Shown here piece by piece: positions 15,489 through 24,086 of a stretch of DNA of 47,515 bases; the stretch's first letter is position 1, and every line of letters begins with the position of its first letter. Position numbers and translations under genes: made by a program. Location: positions 1-47,515 of the forward strand of contig JBLRWC010000020.1 of assembly GCA_047921455.1 (NCBI GenBank). Direction: 5' to 3'. This DNA is from XN24 sp047921455. Lineage in GTDB: Bacteria; Pseudomonadota; Gammaproteobacteria; Steroidobacterales; XN24. The notes beneath the pieces were generated by a model. The model did no database searches and was not told the DNA's origin. It was given only the letters and a program-made list of their open reading frames with translations.

Positions 15489-16808
15489 ATGAAAGGATCA
15501 GAACTGTTCGGTGCAGAGCTGGCAGCACAGCTGTGCGAATTCTCCCCGCTGGGCATCTGCCTGTCCGACAGGGCGGGCGTTTGCCTCTATGCCAACGCGG
15601 TCTACCTGGAGATCACGGGACTGACGGAAGACCTGGCGCGCGGTTCGCACTGGAGCGGGTCGCTGCATCCGGATGACCGGGAGCGGGCAAACGCCGAGTG
15701 GCGGGATGCCGTCAAGGCCAGGCGACCGTTCCAGGCGGAGGTCCGCGTGCAGCGTCCCAACGGAGGAATTCTGTGGGTCCGGCTGCACGCCACGACCGCG
15801 CAGGGAGCAAACGAATCCAGCGCCATCCTGTTGCTGGCCGAGGATATCACCGAGCGCAAGGCGGCCGAGGCCGTTCTGCTCCGGGCAGAGGAAGCCTTGT
15901 TTGCCGAGAAAGAACGTGCGCAGGTGACCCTTGATTCGATTGGTGACGCCGTGCTGGTGACGGATCTTACCGGTACCGTGACCTACCTGAACCGGGAGGC
16001 CGAGATTTTGACGGGCTGGTCGCGGCATGAGGCGCTGGGCCAACCCTTGGCCGAGGTGTTCAAGATCATCGATGGGACGTCACGCAACGTCGCGCCAAGT
16101 CCGGCGCACCGCGCGATCACAGAGGACCGCACAGTAGAGCTGGCCATCGGCTGCGTGCTCCAGCGGCGTAATGGAACCGAGATGGGCATCGAGGATTCGG
16201 CTGCCCCTGTCCACGGCCGTGACGGCACGGTGACCGGCGCGGTCATCGTCTTCCACGATGTGGCCAGGTCACGGCTGATGTCCGAGCAGATGACTCACCT
16301 CGCCCGGTACGATCACCTCACCGGACTGGCCAACACGGTACTGATGACGGAGCGCGTGAACCAGGCAGTTCGCTTCGCGCACCGCCACGGCAAGCAGATG
16401 GCGCTCTTGTTCATCGACCTGAACGGCTTCAAGGATGTCAACGATTCGCACGGCCACGACTTCGGGGACCAGGTCCTCCGGACAGTCGCCCGCCGCCTGG
16501 AGGCCTGCGTGCGGGAGAGCGACACGGTGTGCCGGCGGGGCGGCGACGAGTTCGTGATCCTGTTGGCGGAGATCGAATGCCGGCGTGACGCAGCCAAGGT
16601 GGCCGAGAAAGTGCTCGCAGCCATTTGCGCCCCACACGTCATCGAGGGCCATGCCGTGCGGGTCAGCTCGAGCATCGGCATCAGTCTCTACCCGCCGGAC
16701 GGCGACGATGCCAGCGGTTTGCTGCGCTGCGCCGATATAGCCATGTACGAGGCGAAGGCCGGCGGCCAGAACGGCTACCGCTTCGCCGGGCCTGTCCGTC
16801 TGTGTTGA
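15489..16808 (+). CDS. PAS-PAS-GGDEF diguanylate cyclase
   Basis: 439 aa from the ATG at 15489 (GGTGAG just upstream); an ATG at 15471 is also possible. Two PAS domains with PAC motifs (about 12-130, ending 'ILLLAEDITERKAAE', and about 145-270) precede a GGDEF domain (about 275-435). The active site is 'RRGGDEFVIL', intact. The RxxD product-inhibition site 'RESD' lies exactly five residues before it. No EAL domain follows. It should make cyclic di-GMP in response to a signal sensed by the PAS domains. No haem or flavin ligands are obvious. Confidence 0.95.
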   Translation: MKGSELFGAELAAQLCEFSPLGICLSDRAGVCLYANAVYLEITGLTEDLARGSHWSGSLHPDDRERANAEWRDAVKARRPFQAEVRVQRPNGGILWVRLHATTAQGANESSAILLLAEDITERKAAEAVLLRAEEALFAEKERAQVTLDSIGDAVLVTDLTGTVTYLNREAEILTGWSRHEALGQPLAEVFKIIDGTSRNVAPSPAHRAITEDRTVELAIGCVLQRRNGTEMGIEDSAAPVHGRDGTVTGAVIVFHDVARSRLMSEQMTHLARYDHLTGLANTVLMTERVNQAVRFAHRHGKQMALLFIDLNGFKDVNDSHGHDFGDQVLRTVARRLEACVRESDTVCRRGGDEFVILLAEIECRRDAAKVAEKVLAAICAPHVIEGHAVRVSSSIGISLYPPDGDDASGLLRCADIAMYEAKAGGQNGYRFAGPVRLC

Positions 16809-16906
16809 ACCGCACAGATGGCAGCGCGCCAAAGGAACATGCTCCAGTCTAGCGAGCAGCCCGGGGAATAGTTCCCGTCGCCGACTCGTTCAAGGGAGCG
16901 CTTATC

Positions 16907-17056
16907 GTGTTGTACACAATTGCCTTAATCCTTCTCGTTATGTGGGCACTCGGCCTGGTTTCCGGCACCACCATCGGTGGATTTGTCCACGTGCTGCTGG
17001 TGATCGCGGTGATCATGGTGCTGTTGCAGCTCATCAGTGGTCGACGGGTCCACTAG
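16907..17056 (+). CDS. DUF5670 (lmo0937-type) small membrane protein
   Basis: 49 aa from the GTG at 16907, with GGGAG eight bases upstream. It has the pattern 'LYTIALILLVMWALGLVSG' then a second helix 'VHVLLVIAVIMVLLQLISG' and a basic end 'RRVH', typical of the tiny two-helix lmo0937/DUF5670 family, which is common in stress-protein sets. The function is unknown. Its end overlaps the next gene by 20 bases, so the two are probably translationally coupled. Confidence 0.88.
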   Translation: MLYTIALILLVMWALGLVSGTTIGGFVHVLLVIAVIMVLLQLISGRRVH

Positions 17057-18452
17057 GTCTGGCTTCCTGAGGGCAAGTCTTGCGCTCGGGTTGTTCTGCA
17101 TGGCCGGTTGCGCGGCGTTGCCTGGCGTGGCGCTGGACTCCGCCGGGCACAGCGTGGTCGAGTTCCAGGGCCAGCACGGCACGATCTCGGCGGCCCAGGG
17201 CGAGCGGGTCCTGCAGCAACTGGAGGACCAGACCGATGCGTCCGGGATCCTGCGCACACACCTGGCCTTCGAGCAGGCCATCAGCATTGACAGCCCGCTG
17301 GTGCTGGGCAACCGGGTCACCTTGCTGCAGGACGGCCCGGACACGCACGCGGCAATGTTTGATGCCATTCGGGCCGCCATCGACCACGTCAATCTCGAGA
17401 CCTATATCTTTGACGATGGCGAGCTCGGCCAGCAGTTTGCCGAGCTGTTGCTCGAGAAACAGGCCAGCGGCGTGCACGTCAACGTGCTGTATGACAGCGT
17501 CGGCGGGCTGCTGACGCCGCAATCCTTCTTCGACCGGCTGCGGGAGGGCGGCATCGCGGTACTGGAGTTCAACCCGGTGAACCCGCTGGCGAAGAACCCC
17601 AAGACCTGGCGCATGAACCACCGCGATCATCGCAAGCAGCTGGTGATTGATGGCCGCATCGCCTTCATCGGCGGGGTCAACATCAGCGACAGCTACTCGA
17701 GCTTACCCTCGGGTAAGCCGGGGTCCGGAAAAAAACGGCCGGTGACGCCCGACGGCGAGGAAGAGGGCTGGCGCGATACCCATATCCAGATCGAGGGCCC
17801 GGTCGTGGCCGAATTCCAGCGACTGTTCCTGGACACCTGGGCTCGGCAGGCGGGCGCGCCGCCCACCACGAGACATTACTACCCCGAACTCGTCGCGCAA
17901 GGTAACGACATCGTGCGCGCCATCGGTAGCCGGGCAGACGAGGAAGCCAGCCCGATCTACAAGACCCTGGTGTCGGCGATCACCCGGGCGGAGGCCGAGA
18001 TCCACCTTACGGTGGCCTATTTCGGACCCGACCCCGTGTTGCTGAAGGCATTGACCGGCGCTGCGCAACGCGGCGTGAAAGTGAAGCTGGTGCTGCCGAG
18101 CTATACCGACTCAGCGGCGATCTTCCATCTCGGCCGCTCGCATTACACGCGGCTGTTGCGCGCCGGGGTCGAGATCCACGAGCGGCACGGGGCGGTGATG
18201 CATGCCAAGACCGCAGTCATAGACGGTGTATGGTCGACCATCGGTTCGAGTAACCTGGACTTGCGCAGTTTCCTGCACAACGATGAGATCAATGCCGTAG
18301 TGCTGGGCGGGGAGTTCGCTCGGCAGATGGACGCGATGTTCGCGGCCGACCTGGTGGAGTCTGAGCAGATCCTGCTCGCGGACTGGCAGCGCCGCGCCTT
18401 GTGGCTGCGCATCAAGGAGCGCCTTGCGCGACTCGGCGCGTACTGGTTGTAG
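17037..18452 (+). CDS. Phospholipase D / cardiolipin-synthase-like lipoprotein
   Basis: 471 aa from the GTG at 17037. Near the N-terminus 'LALGLFCMAGCAALPG' looks like a lipobox. Two intact HxKx4D motifs are present: 'HRKQLVID' (His198, Lys200, Asp205) and 'HAKTAVID' (near 388), each followed by the usual 'GG.N' or 'GSSN' motif. The fold matches the cardiolipin synthase/phospholipase D family, but the usual N-terminal membrane helices are replaced by a lipoprotein signal, so the enzyme probably works on the periplasmic face. The gene overlaps the DUF5670 gene. Confidence 0.9.
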   Translation: MVDGSTRSGFLRASLALGLFCMAGCAALPGVALDSAGHSVVEFQGQHGTISAAQGERVLQQLEDQTDASGILRTHLAFEQAISIDSPLVLGNRVTLLQDGPDTHAAMFDAIRAAIDHVNLETYIFDDGELGQQFAELLLEKQASGVHVNVLYDSVGGLLTPQSFFDRLREGGIAVLEFNPVNPLAKNPKTWRMNHRDHRKQLVIDGRIAFIGGVNISDSYSSLPSGKPGSGKKRPVTPDGEEEGWRDTHIQIEGPVVAEFQRLFLDTWARQAGAPPTTRHYYPELVAQGNDIVRAIGSRADEEASPIYKTLVSAITRAEAEIHLTVAYFGPDPVLLKALTGAAQRGVKVKLVLPSYTDSAAIFHLGRSHYTRLLRAGVEIHERHGAVMHAKTAVIDGVWSTIGSSNLDLRSFLHNDEINAVVLGGEFARQMDAMFAADLVESEQILLADWQRRALWLRIKERLARLGAYWL

Positions 18453-18635
18453 CCGCGGCATTGACGTTCCCGTCGAGGCCTCGCGCCGCCCTCAGGCCGC
18501 TGCGCAATCTGCAATATCCAACGTCACTGCTACGCGCCCGACCGTGCTGTGTGCGTTCTCGTACAGACAGGCCGCGAGGTTTTGTCGACACTGCCAGTAC
18601 TTCTCCCGGACCACCTGTTTACGAGTCAGATCACG

Positions 18636-19253
18636 ATGATGAAAGTCTCCGAAATGTCGCTGTGGATCCTGGGCACGACGCTGCTCGCCGTGTTTTTCAG
18701 TGCCCATTACTGGGGCGAGCACCAGCGCCGGGAGGGCGTGGCGCTGTTCGCGGAAGTGCAGTCACCGGCCACGGTCGGCTGGCTCAGCGACGTGCACGCA
18801 GGTGCAGCTGCGCCTGCCCGGCTGTCACCCCTCGCCGCGGCAGAGACCGCACAGGATGTGGTGATCGCCGTGCTCCGGATTCCCGGCATCGAGCTCGAAG
18901 TCCCCGTCTATCAGGGCACTACCGAATACGTGCTGCGGCGCGGTGCCGGACTGGTGGAAGGCACTGCGTTTCCCGGCAGTGCAGGCAACGTCGGCATCGC
19001 GGCGCACCGTGATACCCATTTCCGGGGTTTGAAGGACGTGGAAATCGGCGATTTGGTTGAACTCGGCACTTCGGACCAGACCGTGGTTTATCGCATTACC
19101 GCCATGGAGGTCGTTGACCCCGGCGATGTGCACGTGCTCGACGACACGGGCGAGCCAGTGCTCACGCTCGTGACCTGTTATCCCTTTTATTTTGTCGGCA
19201 ACGCCCCGCAGCGATACATCGTGCGGGCGACCGTTGCCGATCGGTCGATGTAA
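18636..19253 (+). CDS. Class D-like sortase
   Basis: 205 aa from the first of two ATGs at 18636; the ribosome site is weak. One N-terminal membrane helix (about 8-24) anchors a sortase domain (about 75-200). The catalytic triad can be read as His124 ('IAAHRDTHF'), Cys181 ('LTLVTCYPF') and Arg193 ('PQRYIVRA'). 'LVTCYPF' and 'HRDTHF' are typical of class D sortases. Such transpeptidases cleave LPxT-type signals and join the protein to an amine. The next gene, 14 bases on, encodes a protein with exactly such a signal. Sortases are uncommon in Gram-negative bacteria, where the acceptor is poorly understood. Confidence 0.93.
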   Translation: MMKVSEMSLWILGTTLLAVFFSAHYWGEHQRREGVALFAEVQSPATVGWLSDVHAGAAAPARLSPLAAAETAQDVVIAVLRIPGIELEVPVYQGTTEYVLRRGAGLVEGTAFPGSAGNVGIAAHRDTHFRGLKDVEIGDLVELGTSDQTVVYRITAMEVVDPGDVHVLDDTGEPVLTLVTCYPFYFVGNAPQRYIVRATVADRSM

Positions 19254-19267
19254 TCAAGGAGAACGTC

Positions 19268-19912
19268 ATGAAAGTTATGCACACTAATGTGATTCTCAAG
19301 GGGCTGGTGGCATCGGTGCTCAGCACCGCATTGCTCGGCGCCGCTGTGGCGCAGCAAGAACCCTTCCCACGGGAAAGGGAACAGGCACAGAGCTGTGCCG
19401 AGGTGGACTGGAACAAGGACATGATCCGTAACCACCCGCGACTCACCGAAGCGTGTCGCGAAGTCGTCACGTCCAGCGGGATGAACTGGGCACGGTTCGA
19501 AGCGAAATTTGCGCGCGTCGAGCCGGATGGCAGAGTGTCGTTCAGCATCCGCGACAGGCGCGACCGTTCCATCGAGGAAGTGATCTTGCAGCCTGCCGTG
19601 GGCCAGGTTGCCTACATCAACAATCGGGCCACGCCATTCTCGCAGCTGTCTCGGGACCAGCTCGTCAACCTGTATGTTCCGGAAGGCCAGTATGGTTTCG
19701 TGACCCAGCCCGGGGCGCCGCTTGAGCAGATCGCCGTCGTGACGGCACCGGCACCAGCAGCGGCAGCAGCACCTGCCACGACACGCGTCGCCGTCGCGCA
19801 GCCGCGTGCTGCCACGTTGCCGGCCACCGCCGGCCCGCTGCCCTGGTTTGCTCTTGGTGGAATCCTGTCCCTGCTTGGCGCGGGCGGCCTGCGCCTTGGC
19901 CGCAGGCGCTGA
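19268..19912 (+). CDS. Secreted sortase substrate with LPATAG signal
   Basis: 214 aa; the ATG follows AAGGAGAACGTC. It has a Sec signal peptide (about 1-28, ending AVAQ), a globular region with two cysteines ('SCAEVDWNKDM', 'LTEACREVV') and basic 'RDRRDRSIEEVIL', an Ala/Pro-rich linker (about 158-183), then 'LPATAG' at 184-189, a hydrophobic helix and a final RRR. This is the classical tripartite sorting signal. The mature domain belongs to no family I recognise. Pairing with the sortase is inferred from the signal, adjacency and likely cotranscription. Confidence 0.92.
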   Translation: MKVMHTNVILKGLVASVLSTALLGAAVAQQEPFPREREQAQSCAEVDWNKDMIRNHPRLTEACREVVTSSGMNWARFEAKFARVEPDGRVSFSIRDRRDRSIEEVILQPAVGQVAYINNRATPFSQLSRDQLVNLYVPEGQYGFVTQPGAPLEQIAVVTAPAPAAAAAPATTRVAVAQPRAATLPATAGPLPWFALGGILSLLGAGGLRLGRRR

Positions 19913-19943
19913 GTTCGCGGCGGACCTGGTTGAATCCGCGGAC

Positions 19944-19982
19944 AAAAAAAACCGGGGTACGGATATCTGTCCGTACCCCGGT
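19944..19982 (-). terminator. Intrinsic terminator of the BON gene
   Basis: Perfect 13-bp stem (19951-19963 with 19970-19982), 6-base loop; eight A on the plus strand give the T-run on the minus strand. It lies 15 bases after the BON gene stop and also separates it from the convergent sortase operon. Confidence 0.92.
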
Positions 19983-19996
19983 GTTCGCTTCCCGCC

Positions 19997-20635
19997 TTAC
20001 AGGCGGGCGATGGTCAGAGCAGTGGTGTTGACCGCCTTCACGCCTTCCACGTCCATGGCGAGCGCCTTGACGTGATCAACAGCCGCCTGGGAAGTCACTT
20101 TGCCCTCCAGGGTCACCATGCCATCCTTGGTGTCTACCTTCACGTCCAGCCCCTTGGCCTCGCTGTCGGCAAGCAGCACGGACTTGATCTTGGTGGTGAT
20201 CCAGGTATCGGACATTGCCTGGGCAGCGACGTCTCCGGTCGCCATGACTGCCTCTCCCGTGGTTTTGGCGGCGTCAGCCATGGTGGGGGTCGGCACGCTG
20301 AGGCGATTGCTGACGTTGGTGACGCCAGCGAATGACCGGGTGGCGGCCTCAGCGGCGGACCTGGCGACCGTGTTTTGCACGGAGCCGGTCAGGGTGACCA
20401 GGCCGTTGACGGTTGAGACGCTGATGTCGGAGGAATCCAGGTCGCGGTCCAAGGCAAGCTTGGCCTTGACGCCGGTGGTGATGGCCGTGTCGGTGATGGC
20501 CTGTGAGGAGGCGGTCTGATTGGCGGAACTGTCCGGCGACTTGCTGCAGCCGGTGGCGCCAATGCCCATCGCGGCGGCGATGCCCACGGCGATCAGTACA
20601 TTACGGTAACGAAAGTTGGTCATGATGTTTTTCAC
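19997..20635 (-). CDS. Periplasmic lipoprotein with two BON domains
   Basis: 212 aa from the GTG at 20635 (GAGAA upstream); an ATG at 20623 is possible. The lipobox is 'MGIGATGCSKS'. Two BON domains follow (about 46-112, 'DTAITTGVKAKLALDRDL', and about 142-208, 'DTWITTKIKSVLLADSEA'), joined by an Ala-rich linker. The layout is that of OsmY- and DolP-like proteins, which bind phospholipid and protect the envelope under osmotic stress. It is followed by a strong terminator; its upstream neighbour is hidden by the sequence gap. Confidence 0.93.
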   Translation of the reverse strand: MKNIMTNFRYRNVLIAVGIAAAMGIGATGCSKSPDSSANQTASSQAITDTAITTGVKAKLALDRDLDSSDISVSTVNGLVTLTGSVQNTVARSAAEAATRSFAGVTNVSNRLSVPTPTMADAAKTTGEAVMATGDVAAQAMSDTWITTKIKSVLLADSEAKGLDVKVDTKDGMVTLEGKVTSQAAVDHVKALAMDVEGVKAVNTTALTIARL

Positions 20636-20677
20636 TGTGTTCTCGGTATTGAGAGCATCAGGTTAACCCGTCGTGAT

Positions 20678-20777
20678 NNNNNNNNNNNNNNNNNNNNNNN
20701 NNNNNNNNNNNNNNNNNNNNNNNNNNNNNNNNNNNNNNNNNNNNNNNNNNNNNNNNNNNNNNNNNNNNNNNNNNNNN
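20678..20777. other. Scaffold gap, 100 N
   Basis: Exactly 100 N, so the true distance is unknown. The gap removes the 3' end of the AI-2E family transporter gene and whatever lies between it and the BON gene. The flanking bases share no obvious repeat. Confidence 0.99.
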
Positions 20778-21952
20778 TCAGGGTCCGGTTCAGGGTCTCT
20801 TGACTCGGTATCAGAGCCGGGCAGCATCGCGATCCGGCCGAGGTCGTCATCGGACATCATGCCGCGGGCGAGGCGGGTTTTCGCCTGCGCCCACACCGCG
20901 ACCAGGAACGCAGTCAGCGGCACCGCCAGGATCATGCCGATGATGCCGCCCAGCGCCGTGCCCCAGAAGAACACCGAGATCACCACCAGTGCAGGGTGCA
21001 GCCCTGAGCGGTTCGCCATGATCTTCGGCGTCAGCAGCCAGCTTTCCACCAGCTGCACGATCGTAAACACCAGCAGGCTGAGCATGAGCAGGTGCACGCT
21101 ACCCCCAGGCTGGAAATAGGCCATTGGCAGCACGATGAGCAGACCGACCAGCGTGCCGAGGAATGGCACGATATTCAGCAGCCCCAGCACCAGCCCGATG
21201 AGGATGCCGCCCTTCAGTCCGATCATTGTGAAGCCAGTGGCGAGCATCGCCCCCATGATCACCGCGATCACCAGCTGGCCCTGGAAAAATCCAGTCATCT
21301 GGCGGTTGAAAACATCGATGAAGTACAACACATTCTTCTGCGTTGCCGGACTGAACACCGCGAGGAAGCTCTCGATCTGGCGGCGCAGGTGTCCGCCGGA
21401 TAGCAGTGCAAAGAACAGGAAAAGCGGCACGAAACCAAGCCCCACGAGGACGCCGGCATAAGACTTCAGCGCCAGGCCCGGACGCTCCATGTCGGGCACG
21501 ATGTCTTTCAGGGAACCCTCCTGGACGTTCGCCATGACGGCCTTGAAAGTCCCAGGGAAGCGGACACTCAGGTATTCCTGCCAACTGAGCAGGAGGCCCG
21601 GCGCGATGTCACTGACGTAACCCAGCTGCCGGATCAGTGTCGGAACAACCATTACCATGGCGCCAGCGATCAGCACCATGAAGACGAAGAGGATCAGCGC
21701 GCTGGCGACCGCGCGATGCAGCTTCAGCCGCGCCTCGAGGAAATCCACCACCGGGTAAAGCACCAGCGCGAGAACGCCGGCCACCGACAGGGGCAATACC
21801 AGCTTGTAGAAGTACGACAAGGTTTCGGCCAACGCCCACACCACGAGCGCGATCAGGAGCACCAGCGCGATGATCACAAACAGCACGGCCGTAACGCGAA
21901 ACAGGCGGCGCTCGACGGAACCGAACAGGCGGGGATCGAGATACGCACTCAT
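20778..21952 (-). CDS. AI-2E family transporter, 3' end lost in gap
   Basis: About 391 residues are visible. Seven to eight membrane helices are present, with the family landmarks 'LVLYPVVDFLEARL', 'GQLVIAVIMGAMLATGF', 'GLVLGLLNIVPFLGTLVGL' and 'VESWLLTPKIMANRSGLHP'. The family includes TqsA-like autoinducer exporters and Na+/H+ antiporter-like members; the substrate cannot be told from sequence. The visible end ('SDTESRDPEPDP') is past the last helix, so only a short tail is likely missing. The start overlaps the upstream small gene by 4 bases. Confidence 0.92.
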
Positions 21953-22209
21953 CGCGAGGGGCGCGAAGACAGCGTGAGCAAAAGCCGCATAGCTGCGTTG
22001 GCCGTCTCGAGCATGGCCAGCATCCGCAAACCATGCAGCCGGTGGTCGCGTTGCAGCGCCGCGCCGAACAGTCCTGCGGCGAGCAGCGTGCCGGGCGATA
22101 CCATGCGCGTGCCGACCGAGTGCGTGACGCCATCAAGCGCCAATCGAGCCTGGCTGCGGCGTTCGGCCATACGGTCTTCGACCTGCCGGATATCGGACTT
22201 CAAGTTCAT
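21949..22209 (-). CDS. YqjK-like small protein
   Basis: 86 aa. A charged N-terminal helix ('MNLKSDIRQVEDRMAERR') and a hydrophobic segment ('SPGTLLAAGLFGAAL') resemble proteins found after YqjE-like genes. It overlaps the YqjE-like gene upstream and the AI-2E gene downstream by 4 bases each, so it is part of a coupled operon. Assignment rests largely on gene order. Confidence 0.75.
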   Translation of the reverse strand: MNLKSDIRQVEDRMAERRSQARLALDGVTHSVGTRMVSPGTLLAAGLFGAALQRDHRLHGLRMLAMLETANAAMRLLLTLSSRPSR

Positions 22210-22610
22210 TCAGGATGCGGCTTGAGTGTGCGCTGCATGCCGGGCCAGCCCAGGCGTGCGCTGGTGTACCTGAGTAGCAGCCAGCCACCAATGGCGACTG
22301 ACAAGTTCACTGCAGCGAGCAATGCCATTGCCGTGGCTGGGGCGACGCCCAGGTCTATCAATAGGAAGGCTGCGGCGCCGCTGAGCGCGACCCATGCAGC
22401 GGCGAGCACCAGTGCGGAGAAGGCCGCGATCACGGTCATCCGGAGCACGTTGTGGATGCACAGGCGGGTCTCCAGCGTGGCCAGTTCGAGGTGATCGTGC
22501 ACCAGCCCGCGTAATTCGCGGGCGAGACTGGCGGCGTGTTCGCCGAAATCCGGTGGCGGCGCTGATGCGTCGCTCGCCGCCACCGGGGGTCTTTCGTCCT
22601 GCAGGGACAT
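22206..22610 (-). CDS. YqjE-like / putative holin superfamily membrane protein
   Basis: 134 aa. An amphipathic N-terminal region ('GEHAASLARELRGLVHDHLELATLETRL') precedes two membrane helices ('MTVIAAFSALVLAAAWVAL', 'ATAMALLAAVNLSVAIGGWL'). This is the layout of the YqjE/'phage holin family' group found beside DUF883 proteins in many proteobacteria. The name holin reflects the family title only; nothing phage-related is nearby. It overlaps the YqjK-like gene by 4 bases. Confidence 0.85.
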   Translation of the reverse strand: MSLQDERPPVAASDASAPPPDFGEHAASLARELRGLVHDHLELATLETRLCIHNVLRMTVIAAFSALVLAAAWVALSGAAAFLLIDLGVAPATAMALLAAVNLSVAIGGWLLLRYTSARLGWPGMQRTLKPHPE

Positions 22611-22628
22611 GAAATCGGCGCAGGGTAG

Positions 22629-22952
22629 TTAGTGGGTCGCCAGCAGGCGGCTCAGCAGGTAGCCTGCGGCCACCGCCACGCCGATCGTCAATACCGGATG
22701 GTCGCGCAGGTAGCCGACGCCGGCCGCGTAGTATTGCTCACCCGTCGCGCCCGCCTTGCTGCCGGCGTGGTCGGCGCTGTCGACCGCCCGGTGCGCGCTC
22801 GAGGCCAGCCGGTCGATGACCGGATGCACGGCGTCTGCCGCAGCGTTGATGCCCTTGTGCGCAGTGGCAGCAAGACGTTCCTCGCCGTTCGTGGCCGCGT
22901 CCGTCTGACCGATGGGCTGCCCGGGCTGGTCCATGACAGTGGCGTGGATCAC
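22629..22952 (-). CDS. DUF883 (ElaB/YqjD-like) membrane-anchored protein
   Basis: 107 aa. A long amphipathic helical region ('HKGINAAADAVHPVIDRLAS') leads to the motif 'YLRDHPVLTIGVAVAAGYLLSRLL', the C-terminal membrane anchor of the ElaB/YqjD/DUF883 family. In E. coli these proteins bind ribosomes at the inner membrane in stationary phase. The gene overlaps csbD by 4 bases and precedes the YqjE-like gene by 18. Confidence 0.9.
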   Translation of the reverse strand: MIHATVMDQPGQPIGQTDAATNGEERLAATAHKGINAAADAVHPVIDRLASSAHRAVDSADHAGSKAGATGEQYYAAGVGYLRDHPVLTIGVAVAAGYLLSRLLATH

Positions 22953-23128
22953 TTGGAGGCCTTCTTGACGTCGCTCTTGAGATCGCCATAGGCCTTCTGG
23001 ACCTCGCCCTTCGCATGCTCGACCTTGCCTTCGCGCTCCAGCTTGTCGTTGCCGATCGTGCGGCCGGTTACTTCCTTGACCTTGCCCTTGGCCTTGTGCA
23101 TTTCGCCCTTGACCTGGTTCTTGTCCAT
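22949..23128 (-). CDS. CsbD family stress protein
   Basis: 59 aa from the ATG at 23128, with AAGGAAATCATC upstream. It is very rich in Lys and Glu and carries the CsbD pattern 'MDKNQVKGEMHKAKGKVKE' and 'GNDKLEREGKVEHAKGEVQK'. CsbD proteins are abundant small stress proteins of unknown mechanism, often among the most highly induced. It is the first gene of the cluster that runs to the AI-2E transporter. Confidence 0.93.
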   Translation of the reverse strand: MDKNQVKGEMHKAKGKVKEVTGRTIGNDKLEREGKVEHAKGEVQKAYGDLKSDVKKASK

Positions 23129-23161
23129 GATGATTTCCTTAATGAGGTGGTGGTGGGGAAG

Positions 23162-23194
23162 AAAAAACCCGCCAGGCTTTGCGTCCCGGCGGGT
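23162..23194 (-). terminator. Intrinsic terminator of the OmpA-like gene
   Basis: Stem ACCCGCC/GGCGGGT with an extended, partly paired loop; six A on the plus strand give the T-run on the minus strand. It lies 20 bases after the OmpA-like stop and separates that pair from the csbD operon, whose promoter must lie in the same 85 bases. Confidence 0.85.
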
Positions 23195-23213
23195 CATCGC
23201 CTTGCGCGAATGA

Positions 23214-24086
23214 TCAGTTGGTGCGGGACGGCGTCGTGGCATTCGAGATGATGACTTCGACGCGGCGGTTCTGCTGGCGCCCCGTGGCGGTGTCGTTACT
23301 GGCGACCGGCGAACCCTGGCCGAGCCCGACCGTGGTGAGGCGATTCATCTGCACGCCGCGGCTGACCAGGTAGGACTTGACGGACTCGGCGCGGCGCTGC
23401 GACAGGAAGTAATTCGACTCCTCGCGACCGACGCTGTCGGTGTGGCCTTCGATCATCACGGTACGATCACCGTGCTCGTTAAGGAAGGCTGCAAGCTTGT
23501 CGAGATTCGGCCTTGCGCTGCCCGTCAGGTCGGACTTGCCGGTGGCAAACAACAGGTCACCCAGGGTGACCACAAGGCCGCGATCGGTCTCGCGGGCATT
23601 CAGCTCCGCGATCTGTCGCTCCAGCTCCAGGCGCGCGGCCCGGGAGTCGGCGACCTCGTCGCGTGCGCTGGCGGCATCCGCGCGAGCGGCTCGAGCATCG
23701 CCGCGAGCCCGATCGGCTTCCTGCGTGCGGGCCTCCAGGCGGGCACGCTCGCTCTGTTCACTCAGCGCATTGCGTTGATCCTCGTACTGGCGGCTCTGGG
23801 CGCGCGCGCGAGCAATCTCGACCTTCTGGTCGGCCAGCAACACCAGGTGGGTGGCGTATTCGCCATCCGGGCGAGGGACCTCGGCCGCTTTCACGGCCGC
23901 TTCGGCTGCTTGCATCTCAACCGGCGCACGGGTGGCAAGCCGGGAATCGGACTGGAGCGCGGTCAGCTTGACCCGTGAATCAAGTGGCGCTTCCGGCGGC
24001 TTCGGCGTCGTCGCGCAGGCTGAGAGCATGAAAAAGCCCGCGAGGAGCAGTGTGGTTCGGGTCGATGTCTTGGATAAGCGTTTCAT
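23214..24086 (-). CDS. OmpA family lipoprotein with DUF4398-type N-terminus
   Basis: 290 aa. The lipobox is 'LLLAGFFMLSACATTP'. A helical region rich in Ala, Arg and Glu (about 60-170) precedes an OmpA-like peptidoglycan-binding domain (about 172-285) with 'GDLLFATGKSDLT', 'VMIEGHTDSVG' and 'NYFLSQRRAESVKSYL'. The coiled region may span the periplasm, tying the outer membrane to the cell wall. It overlaps the upstream DUF4398 lipoprotein gene by 4 bases; the two similar N-termini suggest they work together. Confidence 0.93.
   Translation of the reverse strand: MKRLSKTSTRTTLLLAGFFMLSACATTPKPPEAPLDSRVKLTALQSDSRLATRAPVEMQAAEAAVKAAEVPRPDGEYATHLVLLADQKVEIARARAQSRQYEDQRNALSEQSERARLEARTQEADRARGDARAARADAASARDEVADSRAARLELERQIAELNARETDRGLVVTLGDLLFATGKSDLTGSARPNLDKLAAFLNEHGDRTVMIEGHTDSVGREESNYFLSQRRAESVKSYLVSRGVQMNRLTTVGLGQGSPVASNDTATGRQQNRRVEVIISNATTPSRTN

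Noticed and set aside
20678..20777. Hidden overlap at the first gap
   Set aside because: The sequences on both sides of this gap share no repeated stretch, unlike the second gap.
22206..22610. Phage holin
   Set aside because: The family name includes holin, but no phage gene is near; the order with DUF883 and CsbD fits the YqjE group.
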